A stretch of DNA of 64,000 bases from Streptomyces mirabilis (GCF_039503195.1 NZ_JBCJKP010000001.1:3968001-4032000), one strand, 5' to 3'. Shown: positions 9,371 through 17,817, numbered from the stretch's first letter. Made by a program: numbers and translations. Notes: a model not told the origin generated them from the sequence alone.

Positions 9371-9544
9371 CTCACAGGCTCGCCGACCGATAACGATTCC
9401 GATTCGGATCGGTTATCCGACGGCAGGACCGGGAAGCGCGGTGCGCCCACGTCCTTAGGATGCCGGGCATAGCTCACGGGGCTTCTGATTCTGCTGGCGG
9501 GACCGTCCCCCCATGTCAACGGGTCCTGCTCGAAGGGGAATTCT

Positions 9545-10954
9545 GTGTTTTCTTCGTTCTCTGCGTGGTCCGCGCGCAGGCGAGGGGCCACTCGCCTCGC
9601 CGCCGCGACGTTGGTGTCGGGGCTCGTCGCCGCGGGGGCGTTGGCCACCGCCGGTGCGGCCGCCGCCGACGATGCCCCGCGGAGTCAGGGCGGCGCGACC
9701 GCGACCATCGGCGGTCTGAAGACGTACGGGGCCGCGGTGGTCCACGACAACGGCGTGGACCAGCAGGTGTCCGCCGGCCTGTTCGAGATGTCCGTCGACG
9801 GCGGCGGCATGCTGCAGACGTACTGCATCGACCTCCACAACCCGACCCAGCGGGACGCCCAGTACCAGGAGACCTCCTGGAGCGGCACCTCGCTGAACGG
9901 CAACAAGGACGCCGGCAAGATCCTCTGGATCCTGCAGCACTCCTACCCACAGGTGAACGACCTCGCGGCGCTGGCCGACATGGCCGGCGCGCACGGCCTC
10001 ACCGAGCAGGACGCGGCGGCTGGCACCCAGGTGGCCATCTGGCGGTACTCGGACGGCGCCGACGTGGACGCGCTGGACCCGCAGGCGGAGAAGCTTGCCG
10101 ACTACCTGCAGAAGAACGCACGGAACGTGGCGGAGCCCAAGGCCTCGCTGACCCTCGACCCGCCCGCGGTCTCCGGTCACGCCGGCGAGAGGCTCGGCCC
10201 GATCACGGTGCACACCGACGCGGACAGCGTGACGGTGACGCCGCCCGCGGACGCCGCCGCCAGTGGGGTGAAGGTCGTCGGCAAGGACGGCAAGGCGATC
10301 ACCTCGGCGACGGACGGCAGCCGGCTCTACTTCGACGTGCCGAAGGACGGCACGGACGGCTCGGCGGCGCTGACCGTGCAGGCGTCGACGACCGTGCCGG
10401 TCGGCCGGGCCTTCGCCTCGGGGACCCGCAGCCAGACACAGATCCTCGCGGGTTCCAGCGAGTCGACGGTCTCGGCGACGGCGACCGCGAACTGGGCCAA
10501 GGCAGGCCCGATACCGGCACTGTCCGCCACGACGAACTGTGCCAAGGGCGGCGTGGACGTCACGGCGACCGTCACGGGCGACGCGCCGTTCACCTTCGAG
10601 CTGATGGGGGCCGAGCACACCGTCGCCGCGGGCAAGTCCCTGACGGTGACGGTCCCGCTGCAGGAGGACCAGGCGTACGACTTCACGCTGACGGGTCCGA
10701 ACGGTTTCGAGAAGCACTTCACCGGCATGCTCGACTGCAAGACACAGGGCAGCACGAGTGGCATCACGACCCAGACCGTCGGTGAGCCGAGCCCGGCCCT
10801 GGCGAGCGCCGACTCCACCGGGGGCACCAACCTCGCCGAGACCGGTGGCTCCGGCGCGACCCCGATCATCGCGGGCATCGCCGTCGCCCTGGTCGTGATC
10901 GGCGGCGCGGCGGTGTTCCTCCTCCGCAAGAAGAAGGCACCGGCGCAGAACTGA
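9545..10954 (+). CDS. Secreted thioester-domain (TQXA) surface protein with sortase signal
   Basis: 469 residues. An N-terminal signal peptide (arginine-rich start, hydrophobic AATLVSGLVAAGALATAGAAA) precedes a TQXA-type thioester domain: Cys94 in QTYCIDLHNPTQ and Gln162 in AAGTQVAIWRYSDG are the residues that form an internal Cys-Gln thioester in this family. Two beta-rich repeats follow. The C-terminus has LAETG, a hydrophobic segment (IIAGIAVALVVIGGAAVFLL) and RKKK, a LAXTG signal for class E sortases. Thioester domains in Gram-positive surface proteins bind covalently to host or environmental surfaces. GTG at 9545 has AAGGGGAA upstream. The gene stands alone between ssbB and a leftward operon. 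Confidence 0.87.
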   Translation: MFSSFSAWSARRRGATRLAAATLVSGLVAAGALATAGAAAADDAPRSQGGATATIGGLKTYGAAVVHDNGVDQQVSAGLFEMSVDGGGMLQTYCIDLHNPTQRDAQYQETSWSGTSLNGNKDAGKILWILQHSYPQVNDLAALADMAGAHGLTEQDAAAGTQVAIWRYSDGADVDALDPQAEKLADYLQKNARNVAEPKASLTLDPPAVSGHAGERLGPITVHTDADSVTVTPPADAAASGVKVVGKDGKAITSATDGSRLYFDVPKDGTDGSAALTVQASTTVPVGRAFASGTRSQTQILAGSSESTVSATATANWAKAGPIPALSATTNCAKGGVDVTATVTGDAPFTFELMGAEHTVAAGKSLTVTVPLQEDQAYDFTLTGPNGFEKHFTGMLDCKTQGSTSGITTQTVGEPSPALASADSTGGTNLAETGGSGATPIIAGIAVALVVIGGAAVFLLRKKKAPAQN

Positions 10955-11075
10955 GCACGGCGACACCGCACCTTGGCAACTCAACAGTGAGTGACCGCGA
11001 CACGGTGACTCAGTGAGCCGCGGCCCCGGCCCGCCCCCAGGCGACCGGGGCCGCGTCCCCTTCCTGCCGCGCCCG

Positions 11076-11687
11076 TCAGGCCATCGCGCCGACCAGCTCG
11101 CGCCGCTCGGGCAGTCCACAGCGTTCGGCGTCGGACAGCGAGGCGATCAGGGCGCTGCGGGCACGGGCCACGCGTGAGCGGACCGTACCTATGGGGCAGT
11201 CGCTCACCAGGGCCGCCTCCGCGTACGGCAGTCCGAGAAGCTGGGTCAGCACGAAGGCCTCGCGCCGTTCCTCGGGCAGTTCGGCCAGCAGTTCGTCGAG
11301 TGCGATGCCGTCGTCGAAGCCCGGCAGGCCGCGCGGCTGGGCGCGTTCGGCGGCGAGCTGCCAGTCGTCGGAGTCGGCCAGCCGGGGCCGGGCCGCCGCG
11401 GTGCGGAAACTGTCGATCACGGCCCGGCGCGCGATGGCCAGCAGCCAGGTACGGGCCGAGGAACGGCCCTCGAAGCGGTGCAGGCTGCCGAGGGCGCGCA
11501 GGAAGGTGTCCTGGGCCAGGTCGTCGGCGGTCTGCGGGTCCGCGCCCAGATAGGTGACGTAACGGCGTACGTCGCGGTGCAGGGCGCGCACGAACTGGTC
11601 GACGGCGTCGGGGTCACCGGCGCGGGCGGCCAGCGCCCAGGCCGTCAGCGACGCGTCACGTGAGGTGGGCAGGGCAGGAGTGGTCAC
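11076..11687 (-). CDS. ECF-subfamily RNA polymerase sigma factor
   Basis: About 203 residues. Region 2 is visible in VDQFVRALHRDVRRYVTYLG, DDLAQDTFLRALGSLHRFEG and RTWLLAIARRAVIDSFR. Region 4 follows in LAELPEERREAFVLTQLLGL and PIGTVRSRVARARSAL. There is no SnoaL-like or zinc-finger extension and no recognisable anti-sigma gene beside it. GTG at 11687 is preferred because GAAGGA lies 7 bases upstream; an ATG at 11708 is in frame. It is the last gene of a leftward set with two Met/His-rich membrane proteins and a YcnI-type copper protein, so metal stress, probably copper, is a plausible signal. That link is inference from position only. Confidence 0.93.
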   Translation of the reverse strand: MTTPALPTSRDASLTAWALAARAGDPDAVDQFVRALHRDVRRYVTYLGADPQTADDLAQDTFLRALGSLHRFEGRSSARTWLLAIARRAVIDSFRTAAARPRLADSDDWQLAAERAQPRGLPGFDDGIALDELLAELPEERREAFVLTQLLGLPYAEAALVSDCPIGTVRSRVARARSALIASLSDAERCGLPERRELVGAMA

Positions 11688-11828
11688 CTGGTGTCCTTCT
11701 CGGGTCATCCGGGATCCGGACCCGGCGCGCGAGGGCGGCCCGAGGGTCCGGTGAGCGAAACCGGCCGCACGAGGGCGTGCGGCCGAGGCCCGGGGCGCAC
11801 AGGGGCGGCCTCGGGGAACCGGCTGTCT

Positions 11829-12539
11829 TCAGACGACAGCGGTCCCGGCGGGCGGACCCCGAGAAGTGATCGCGTGGACGAGAAGGAGCCGGCGCGGCGC
11901 GCGGACGGAGCGGTCGCGGCGGGCGCGCGGACGCGGGCGGCTGACCGGCGCGGGCAGCGCGAGCGGCAGCCGCAGCGGGGCTGCCAACAGGCCGGCGAGG
12001 GCGCGCAGGACACGGAAGACGGCGCGCTCTCCGTGCGCGAGCCAGAGGCCGCAGAGCAGGGCGGCCAGCAGGTGGGCGGCGAGCATGCCGAGCGAGGACG
12101 ACGTGCCGTCCGCCGCGTGACCCAGGTGATCCATGGCGCCCATGTCCATGGCGTCCATGCGCGTCGAGTCCATGGGCAGGGAGTTCGGGGACATAGAACT
12201 CATGGACATGGGACCCGTGGGCATGGAGTTCATGTCGTGGCCGGTGAAGACCGAGGCCGCCGCACCCCACACTCCCAGGGAGCCCGACGACTGCGCGAGC
12301 GAGAACACCGAGTGGAGTGCCGCCTGCGCCGCGACCACCGCGGACACGATCAGGGGCAGTCCGCGTTCCCGGCTGGCCAGATACCAGCCCGCGCCGCCGA
12401 TCACCGCGCCCGAGGCGCCCAACGCCCACCAGGGCACCGTGCCGCCGGACATCATCACGTGCCCCAGGGCGGCGAGCAGCACACAGACGACCGCGAACAC
12501 CGCGGCCCGTACCGTGCGAGAACACCACCCAGCAGTCAT
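11829..12539 (-). CDS. Membrane protein with Met/His-rich loop, copy 2
   Basis: About 236 residues. Four or so hydrophobic segments flank a central extracytoplasmic-type loop very rich in Met, Ser, His and Asp (GHDMNSMPTGPMSMSSMSPN and MDAMDMGAMDHLGHAADG), which could bind Cu(I). The start (RTVRAAVFAVVCVLLAALGH) and the end (HAITSRGPPAG) closely match the protein encoded at 13577-14164, so the two are paralogues. ATG at 12539 is chosen, with GAGGA about 10 bases upstream. A Gly/Cys-rich hairpin (CGGCCGCAC paired, about 11760-11783) separates it from the sigma gene. I do not recognise a named family; copper handling is inferred from residues and neighbours. Confidence 0.75.
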   Translation of the reverse strand: MTAGWCSRTVRAAVFAVVCVLLAALGHVMMSGGTVPWWALGASGAVIGGAGWYLASRERGLPLIVSAVVAAQAALHSVFSLAQSSGSLGVWGAAASVFTGHDMNSMPTGPMSMSSMSPNSLPMDSTRMDAMDMGAMDHLGHAADGTSSSLGMLAAHLLAALLCGLWLAHGERAVFRVLRALAGLLAAPLRLPLALPAPVSRPRPRARRDRSVRAPRRLLLVHAITSRGPPAGTAVV

Positions 12540-12787
12540 GGCGGGCTCATCCTCGCATCCGGGCAACAGGCTTCATGGGAGGGTACGGAAATTTCTCACC
12601 CCCCACTCATGCGCGGGCTCAACTCTCGTCGGACGCGCGGTGTTCACGAGCGAGCTGGTGGGCGAATCCGTCCCGCCGACGGAGGGCGAGGTCGGCGGGA
12701 CGGCAACCGCTCAGCGGGTGGTCATCGGCCGGTGAGAGCCAATGGGAGCCGGTGAGAACCGGCGAGAACCGGTGAGAGGGCGCTCGC

Positions 12788-13546
12788 CTACTCGGAGCGG
12801 GCACCCCGGCCGCGCGCCAGGGTGTAGCCGGCCGCGGCCAGGCCCAGGAGGCCCACGACCAGTCCGGCGATGCCCAAGCCACGGGCCGTGGAGTCACTGC
12901 TCGACGTCGAGTCGGCCGCGACGGCCGGCGCCGAGCTCGACGACGAGGACGAGGCAGAGCCCGACGCCGAGTCCGAGGTCCCGTCGGAACCCTTCCCCGC
13001 GTCCTGGGCGGTCAGGGTGAGCACCGGCGCCGGGTTCTCCGGCTCGTCCGCGCCCTTCTTCGCCTCCTCGATCCAGCGGACGACGTTGCCGTCCGAGTAG
13101 GTCTGCAGGGTCTTGAAGCTCAACTGGTCGGTGTCGTCGGGCAGCTGGCCGAAGGCGACGTTGAAGTCCTGGTACTGGCCGTGCCGGATCCGGCCGCCGG
13201 TCCAGGTGACCTCCGAGACGGCCTCGGTGATGGTGCCGTCGTCGGTCTTGACGGGGGTCTTGAGCTTCGTGGTCGTCACCTGCGCCGTCCAGCCCTCCTG
13301 AGGGGTGACGAGCACGCCGAGGACCGGGTGGTCCGTCGGCAGGAAGACCTGCACCTTCGTGGTGCTGGCGGTGTCCTCCTCGTTGGGGACGCGGAAGGTG
13401 AGAACACCGTCCGTGGCTCCCTTGGCGTAGGTCTCGGGGTGGACCGTCACATGCGCGAAGGCGACGCCCGCGGCGGCCAGGACACCGGCGGTGGTGAAGG
13501 CTGCGACAAGGCCGGCGCGGCGCAGGGTGGTGCGAATCGGGGACAT
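12788..13546 (-). CDS. YcnI family copper-binding membrane protein (DUF1775)
   Basis: 252 residues. A signal peptide ends in AGVAFA, leaving His as the first mature residue (HVTVHPETYAKGATDG); in YcnI proteins this N-terminal His with a conserved Trp and acid binds Cu(II). The domain continues with LTFRVPNEEDTASTTKVQVF, GVLVTPQEGWTAQV and VTWTGGRI. A Ser/Ala linker leads to one C-terminal membrane helix (LGIAGLVVGLLGLAAAGYTL) and a basic tail, so it is anchored on the outside of the membrane. ATG at 13546 has GGAGT 7 bases upstream. It is placed between two paralogous Met/His-rich membrane proteins and probably works in copper delivery or buffering at the cell surface. Confidence 0.9.
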   Translation of the reverse strand: MSPIRTTLRRAGLVAAFTTAGVLAAAGVAFAHVTVHPETYAKGATDGVLTFRVPNEEDTASTTKVQVFLPTDHPVLGVLVTPQEGWTAQVTTTKLKTPVKTDDGTITEAVSEVTWTGGRIRHGQYQDFNVAFGQLPDDTDQLSFKTLQTYSDGNVVRWIEEAKKGADEPENPAPVLTLTAQDAGKGSDGTSDSASGSASSSSSSSAPAVAADSTSSSDSTARGLGIAGLVVGLLGLAAAGYTLARGRGARSE

Positions 13547-13576
13547 CAGCGGAACTCCGTACTGGTGGGGATGCGG

Positions 13577-14164
13577 TCAGGGCGTGTACGCGAGCCCTGC
13601 CGGCGGTCCCCGACGGGAGACCGCGTGGCGCAGCAGCAGTTGCCGAAGCGGCCGGGGTTCCCGCGCGGTCCGGCGTACGACGGCCGGCCGGGTCGGTACG
13701 GCGGACCACCCCGCGCGCACCCGCCACCAGGCGGCGAGCCCCGCTACGAGCGTCGCGGCCCGTCGCAGCACGGACCAGAACGCGGCTTCACCGCGCCGCA
13801 GCCACCAGGTCGCGAGGAGCGCGGCGACGACGTGGGCGGCGGTGGCGTGCGGTGTCATGGCGTGCCCTGCCGGGTTCGCCATGTGCGCGCCGTGCGTGTC
13901 CATCGCCATCCGCGGGCCGGCCGCCTCGAAGGCGAGATGCAGTCCGGCCTGGGCGGCCAGCATCCCGCCGCCGATCCCGACGAGCGAGCGTTCGCGTCCG
14001 CCCAGCACCCAGCCGGCCGAGAAGACGGCGAGGAGTCCGGCGCCGTCCGCCCACAGCGGAGGCGCCTGACCGGTGGCGAGCCTGTGCCCTCCGGCGGCCA
14101 GCAGCACGCACAGCACGGCGAACACCGCCGCGCGCAGGCTCCGTACCTCTGGGGACGCACTCAT
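13577..14164 (-). CDS. Membrane protein with His/Met loop, copy 1
   Basis: About 195 residues with several hydrophobic helices (AAVFAVLCVLLAAGGHRL, LLAVFSAGWVLGG, MLAAQAGLHLAFEA, HVVAALLATWWLRRG). The central loop contains MAMDTHGAHMANPAGHAMTP, rich in Met and His. Both ends align by eye with the product of 11829-12539, pointing to duplication around the YcnI gene. ATG at 14164 is chosen since it begins the shared N-terminus; the ribosome site is weak. It ends 30 bases before the YcnI start codon, so the two are likely co-transcribed. The family is unnamed to me. Confidence 0.72.
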   Translation of the reverse strand: MSASPEVRSLRAAVFAVLCVLLAAGGHRLATGQAPPLWADGAGLLAVFSAGWVLGGRERSLVGIGGGMLAAQAGLHLAFEAAGPRMAMDTHGAHMANPAGHAMTPHATAAHVVAALLATWWLRRGEAAFWSVLRRAATLVAGLAAWWRVRAGWSAVPTRPAVVRRTAREPRPLRQLLLRHAVSRRGPPAGLAYTP

Positions 14165-14302
14165 GAAGCCCAGATACTGCCATGGCGGGCGAACGGCCGT
14201 CGCGGCTTCCCCAGCAGCTGCTTCCTCCGAGGCCGTCCGGGGGCCACGAAACGCCACTCGGGCAGGGGCCGATCGACCCGGGGAGGGAGGGAGGAACCTG
14301 AC

Positions 14303-14422
14303 ATAGCGCTTCGCTGTGTCGTGCTCGACGACTACCCGGGCATAGCGACCGAGGTCGCCGATGGGTCGCCGGTGGCGGCCGACGTGGAGGTCGCGCCCGT
14401 CGGCCGACCGGCAAACCCCTGA
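14303..14422 (+). pseudogene. Remnant of a D-2-hydroxyacid dehydrogenase gene (N-terminal fragment)
   Basis: After a perfect ribosome-site sequence (GGGAGGGAGGAACC) the frame reads ALRCVVLDDYPGIATEVADG, SPVAADVEV, then a stop. This resembles the first 30 or so residues of Streptomyces D-isomer 2-hydroxyacid dehydrogenases (typically MRCAVLDDYQ...). The start codon appears lost (ATA in its place) and the NAD domain is missing. It is best read as a truncated, dead gene. Confidence 0.6.
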
Positions 14423-14803
14423 CCGCCCGCAACCCGGCCGACGTTGGAGAACCCGACCACCGCGCCGGGACCCACCATGCTCCTAGGTCGCATCGGCGAT
14501 CGGCAGCGCGGTGAGCGCCCTCAACGGCACGCCACTGTTTTCAGCATCGCTCACCCCCCCACAGCAGCCTCGCTGGTGGCATCACACCGTCCCCGGTTCG
14601 TTGCGCCCGAACCGCCGGCCCACCCACAGCGGCACGCCTTCGACCGGGTGGCCCACATCCCCCTGCGATATCCGACTCCATGGCCGTCTCAACGCACCCC
14701 GATCGAGCAGGTCGCGGACCACCACCGCCCTGACGCAGCATCAGCCCGCTGGATGCGAAACGGGCACGCCGACCAGGACAGGTGGAGAAGCACAACCGGA
14801 GTG
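14423..14803. other. Gap of about 380 bp with no recognised gene
   Basis: Frames here are interrupted or not protein-like, and base composition is lower in GC than neighbouring genes. It may be the rest of the deletion scar that removed the dehydrogenase gene. Confidence 0.4.
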
Positions 14804-15322
14804 CTACTCCCCCTCTGCCATGCCGACGTTCGCCCCGGGCACCGTCGTCAGAAGTGGTCCGAGGACGGCGACCTGAGGGAGCTTCAGGTCCGGCAGACCG
14901 TAGTGGTCGGGGTTGGGTGCGCCGAGCGGGGTGTCCGCGGCCAGCCCCGGCGTCAACGTGGTCAGATCGGCGGCGGGCGCGTCCGCCCCGAGGTGATCGA
15001 AGCCGTGCCCGAGGAGGTTCGGAAGGGGCGTGCGCAAACCCGCCCCGGGCAGTCCGGCGTCGAGCGGAAGTCGCGGCACCGCCCGGTCGGGGAGCAGTCG
15101 GCCCTCGACGTACCGCGGTCCCTCGGGTCCGCCCGGCATCGGCACCGGAAGCTCCCCGGCGATCTTGGGCGTCTGCAGGTTGAGGGCGCGCCCCACGCCG
15201 TCCAGAGGTACGGGGACGGGAACCTTTTCGGCCGCGACGGCCGGCGTCACGGCGGCGACACCCATCGCTGCCGCCACGCCGGTGACGACGGCGACAAGAG
15301 TTCCTCGAGTGGTCGACTTCAT
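14804..15322 (-). CDS. Small secreted protein of unknown function
   Basis: 172 residues. A clear signal peptide (MKSTTRGTLVAVVTGVAAAM followed by GVAAVTPAVAA) is followed by a Pro/Leu/Gly-rich mature part with VPVPLDGVGRALNL, LPVPMPGGPEGPRYVEGRL and PLPNLLGHGFDHLGAD. No catalytic motif or cysteine is visible. Comparable proline-rich secreted proteins occur near chaplin genes in Streptomyces, and a role at the cell surface is only a guess. ATG at 15322 has GGGACC upstream, which is weak. The VKOR-like gene starts the next leftward unit on its right. Confidence 0.7.
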   Translation of the reverse strand: MKSTTRGTLVAVVTGVAAAMGVAAVTPAVAAEKVPVPVPLDGVGRALNLQTPKIAGELPVPMPGGPEGPRYVEGRLLPDRAVPRLPLDAGLPGAGLRTPLPNLLGHGFDHLGADAPAADLTTLTPGLAADTPLGAPNPDHYGLPDLKLPQVAVLGPLLTTVPGANVGMAEGE

Positions 15323-15423
15323 CTCAGGTACGGTCCCTTTCAGGAATCAGTGGATCTGTGTCCATACCGGGTAACGATCCTGAGAACGCCTCCAGTTCAG
15401 GATTCCCCTGACGGACCCAATAG

Positions 15424-16035
15424 TCAGCTCGTCCAGAAATTCCACCAGCGGGTCAGGATCAGCATCCCGATGATCCCGATGTGCGCGACCGGCAGGACCC
15501 AGGTGAATTCTCCGAGGAATCCCCGCAACCAGCCGGGCGCGGGCAGAAACTCATGCCGTACGTTGAACGACGTCACGTACCAGAACATGATGATCGTGGC
15601 GACCCAGGCCAGCGAGCACCACAGGCACAGGGAGTTGATCCGGTACAGCGACTGGAACTGCAGCCAGGTGCAGAATCCGACGCCGAAGAGGGTGCCCGCG
15701 TTGAAGGTCAGCCAGTACCAGCGCGGGTAGGTGGCCCGCGCGAGCAGACTCATCCCGACGCAGATCACGATGCCGTACGCCACCAGGCCGAGCATCGGGT
15801 TGGGGAACCCGAAGGCCGCGGCCTGCTTGCTCTTCATGATGTTGCCGCAGGAGACGACCGGGTTGAGGCTGCATCCCGGCACGAAGTTCGGGTTCTCCAG
15901 CAGCTTGAACTTGTCGATCGTGATGACCCACGCGGCGAGCAGACCGGCCGCACCGGTGATCACGAGCAGAAGGGCGAACGCAGGGCTGCCCCCCGCGGTC
16001 CGCACCCTCGCGGCGCCGCCCGCGGTCCGTGTCAT
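15424..16035 (-). CDS. Vitamin K epoxide reductase (VKOR) family membrane protein
   Basis: 203 residues with five hydrophobic segments. The VKOR features are the first Cys pair (CSLNPVVSCGNIMKSKQA), the conserved Ser/Thr region and the redox CxxC in a membrane helix (NSLCLWCSLAW). Bacterial VKOR homologues reoxidise a periplasmic disulfide-forming protein and pass electrons to quinone, so this protein should support disulfide bond formation outside the cell. Chaplins encoded next door carry a disulfide, which makes a link attractive. The ATG overlaps the upstream stop codon by one base (TGATG), so translation is coupled to the DUF5949-like gene. Confidence 0.93.
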   Translation of the reverse strand: MTRTAGGAARVRTAGGSPAFALLLVITGAAGLLAAWVITIDKFKLLENPNFVPGCSLNPVVSCGNIMKSKQAAAFGFPNPMLGLVAYGIVICVGMSLLARATYPRWYWLTFNAGTLFGVGFCTWLQFQSLYRINSLCLWCSLAWVATIIMFWYVTSFNVRHEFLPAPGWLRGFLGEFTWVLPVAHIGIIGMLILTRWWNFWTS

Positions 16036-16532
16036 CAGCCGCGCAAACTGTGCGCGGGCAGGAGTACGTGGGCCGCGCTGAGCAGGATCTCCTCGTTGCC
16101 CGCGAAGGCCGCCAGGCTCTCCGGCTCGACGGGCTTGCCGGGCTCGGCCTCGGGCCAGGCGCGGGTGGCGAACAGAAAGTAGGCGTAGCCCCGTTCACCG
16201 ACTGCCGCGAGCCACTCGGGCGGCACGACGCACTGAGCGTTGAGGTACGGCATCGTGACGACGGCCTGGCCCGCCTCGACAAGGAGGGTGAGGGGCAGGC
16301 TCGGCTGCCGGGTCCCGTCGAGTAGCGAGTCGCCGACGGGCAGACCGTTGTTCCGCAGCAACTGCTCGATGGCGGCCGTGGCGGCCTCTGGGCCGCCTTC
16401 ACCGTCGCCCAGGGAGTAGGCGAGGAGATAGGGCATGTCGCCGTCGGGCACTTCACCGCTGAAGGCGATGACGGCGAGCGTGCCGAGGTCGACGGCCCGG
16501 AAAGGACGCGCTTGGCTTGAGGTTGAGGTCAC
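16035..16532 (-). CDS. Conserved Streptomyces protein (DUF5949-like)
   Basis: 165 residues, soluble, no signal peptide or membrane helix. Visible stretches are FRAVDLGTLAVIAFSGEVPD, MPYLLAYSLGDGEGGPEAA, LLRNNGLPVGDSL, VVTMPYLNAQCVVPPEWL and YAYFLFATRAWPE. I recall this pattern as an actinomycete family of unknown function, probably DUF5949, but cannot confirm the number. It is translationally coupled to the VKOR-like gene downstream, which suggests a shared task. ATG at 16532 begins the family-like sequence. A divergent region of 180 bases separates it from the first chaplin gene. Confidence 0.7.
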   Translation of the reverse strand: MTSTSSQARPFRAVDLGTLAVIAFSGEVPDGDMPYLLAYSLGDGEGGPEAATAAIEQLLRNNGLPVGDSLLDGTRQPSLPLTLLVEAGQAVVTMPYLNAQCVVPPEWLAAVGERGYAYFLFATRAWPEAEPGKPVEPESLAAFAGNEEILLSAAHVLLPAHSLRG

Positions 16533-16638
16533 CGCGGAACCTTATCGACGCGCCCGAACGGGCCCGGCCGATTTCTCACCCGAATGGCCGATGACCGACG
16601 GGCGACCACACGAATGGGGGACGCTCCTCGAACAACGC

Positions 16639-16674
16639 GAAGGGCCGACTCCGCGGGTACGGAATCAGCCCTTT
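16639..16674 (-). terminator. Hairpin downstream of short chaplin gene
   Basis: AAGGGC/GCCCTT outer arms and a nearly complementary inner part form an imperfect stem ending about 37 bases beyond the chaplin stop codon. Confidence 0.5.
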
Positions 16675-16710
16675 CAGTCCGCGTGCGACGTCAATCGAGG
16701 AGGCACGACG

Positions 16711-16950
16711 TCACTTGTTGTCGCACGCGTTCCCAAACGCCGGGTTCAACGCGCCGATGACGTTGACGCTGAGGCCACAGGCGTTCACCGGAACGTCCAC
16801 GGGTACCTGAATGACGTTGCCGGAGGCGACACCGGGGGAATTGGCCGCCGCGCCCTGCGCGCCGGTATCGGCGACGGCACTGCCCGCGGCGGCACCCGCG
16901 GCCATTCCGGCGGTGGCGAAAATGAGAGCGGCCTTCTTGGCAAGGTTCAT
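16711..16950 (-). CDS. Short chaplin
   Basis: 79 residues. A Sec signal peptide (MNLAKKAALIFATAGMAAGA ending near VADT) precedes one chaplin domain: SPGVASGNVIQVPVDVPVNA, then CGLSVNVIGALNPAFGNAC. The two Cys residues match the disulfide of short chaplins. Chaplins are secreted, assemble into amyloid at the air-water interface and make aerial hyphae and spores hydrophobic. GAAAGGA lies before the ATG. In Streptomyces these genes are under the BldN sigma factor; I did not identify a promoter. It is one of four chaplin genes, all leftward, in this 3-kb stretch. Confidence 0.95.
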   Translation of the reverse strand: MNLAKKAALIFATAGMAAGAAAGSAVADTGAQGAAANSPGVASGNVIQVPVDVPVNACGLSVNVIGALNPAFGNACDNK

Positions 16951-17068
16951 CGTCCGTCCTTTCCTTGGCGACTTGCTTCAGCCTAGGGATGAGTTCGCAG
17001 GCCTTTCGGGAAGACACGCGATGAAGTGATTCCCTTTCCCTGAAGCGACTGGCTGCGGAGGGAACCGA

Positions 17069-17371
17069 TCAGCTCCGAAGAGGCAGTCCGCCGAGGAGCC
17101 GCGCGGGCCCGCCGGTCGTGTTGAGCGCCTTCGTCGCGCCACTCAGGGCATTGAGCACCGAACTCTTGTTCTCGGTGTCGAGCGCGTTCGACTGATGCTG
17201 CAGGGGCTGCACATCCTTCAGGCTGAGCGAGCGCTGGCTGGCGATGGTCTCCAGTGCGCTGTTGAGACTGGTGGGCGTGAGGTCGGAGGCCTCGACGGCA
17301 AAGGCGGGCGCGGCGACACCAGCGATGATCACGGACCCGGCAACGACAGCGGCGGCATTCAGGGACTTCAT
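17069..17371 (-). CDS. Small secreted protein of unknown function
   Basis: 100 residues. The ATG at 17371 has AAAGGAG 7 bases upstream. A signal peptide (MKSLNAAAVVAGSVIIAGVA ending APAFA) is followed by a helical mature part, SLNSALETIASQRSLSLKDV, NALDTENKSSVLNALSG and GGPARLLGGLPL. There is no chaplin or rodlin signature and no cysteine. It lies between two chaplin genes on the same strand. A surface role during aerial growth is possible from position, but I do not recognise the family. Confidence 0.75.
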   Translation of the reverse strand: MKSLNAAAVVAGSVIIAGVAAPAFAVEASDLTPTSLNSALETIASQRSLSLKDVQPLQHQSNALDTENKSSVLNALSGATKALNTTGGPARLLGGLPLRS

Positions 17372-17401
17372 CGTGCTCCTTTCTTCGGTGACAGGTGCCA
17401 C

Positions 17402-17785
17402 CGGAGGGAATTTCCGCTTTTTCCGGACTGACTAACGAGACCCGGACGCGAAGGAAACCCTGTGCGGACGATTCCCGCACCCCACCCGAACGTCCAACCC
17501 GCGATGAACAGCGTGTGGTCGGCGACTCGTCCAGGGCCGCGGCCCGGCGCGCTCCCCGGTTCGGGCGCCCCGTGTCAGGACAGCCGGCGCACCCACTCGC
17601 GGAGAGCAGGGGTGGCTCTCCTTGGCGACGGCCCAGGGCGCGCTCCGGCGTGACCCCGGCGACGACGTAGACAAGGGCCGGCACCACAGCGTTGACCGTC
17701 GGCAGCGCCACGGTGACCCGGTCGTCACCGACGAGGAGCCGCGCAAGGGCCTTGAACCCGCTTTCCCCAATCGGGACAACGCGGA
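17402..17785. other. Gap of about 380 bp with no gene seen
   Basis: Upstream of the small secreted protein and downstream of the second chaplin. No frame has both a ribosome site and recognisable protein. Confidence 0.5.
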
Positions 17786-17817
17786 CCGGCCGCCCTCCCG
17801 TTGGGGAAGGCGGCCGG
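17786..17817 (-). terminator. Hairpin terminator of the second chaplin gene
   Basis: A perfect 9-bp stem CCGGCCGCC/GGCGGCCGG with a 14-base loop lies 20 bases after the chaplin stop. Confidence 0.75.

Noticed and set aside
9455..11119. Long leftward frame antisense to the thioester-domain protein
   Set aside because: Arg/Gly/Pro-rich low-quality protein; the opposite strand has signal peptide, thioester residues and LAETG.
14444..15730. Long rightward open frame of 428 codons
   Set aside because: It runs opposite to the real secreted-protein gene, has no family-like sequence and no ribosome site; an antisense shadow caused by high GC.
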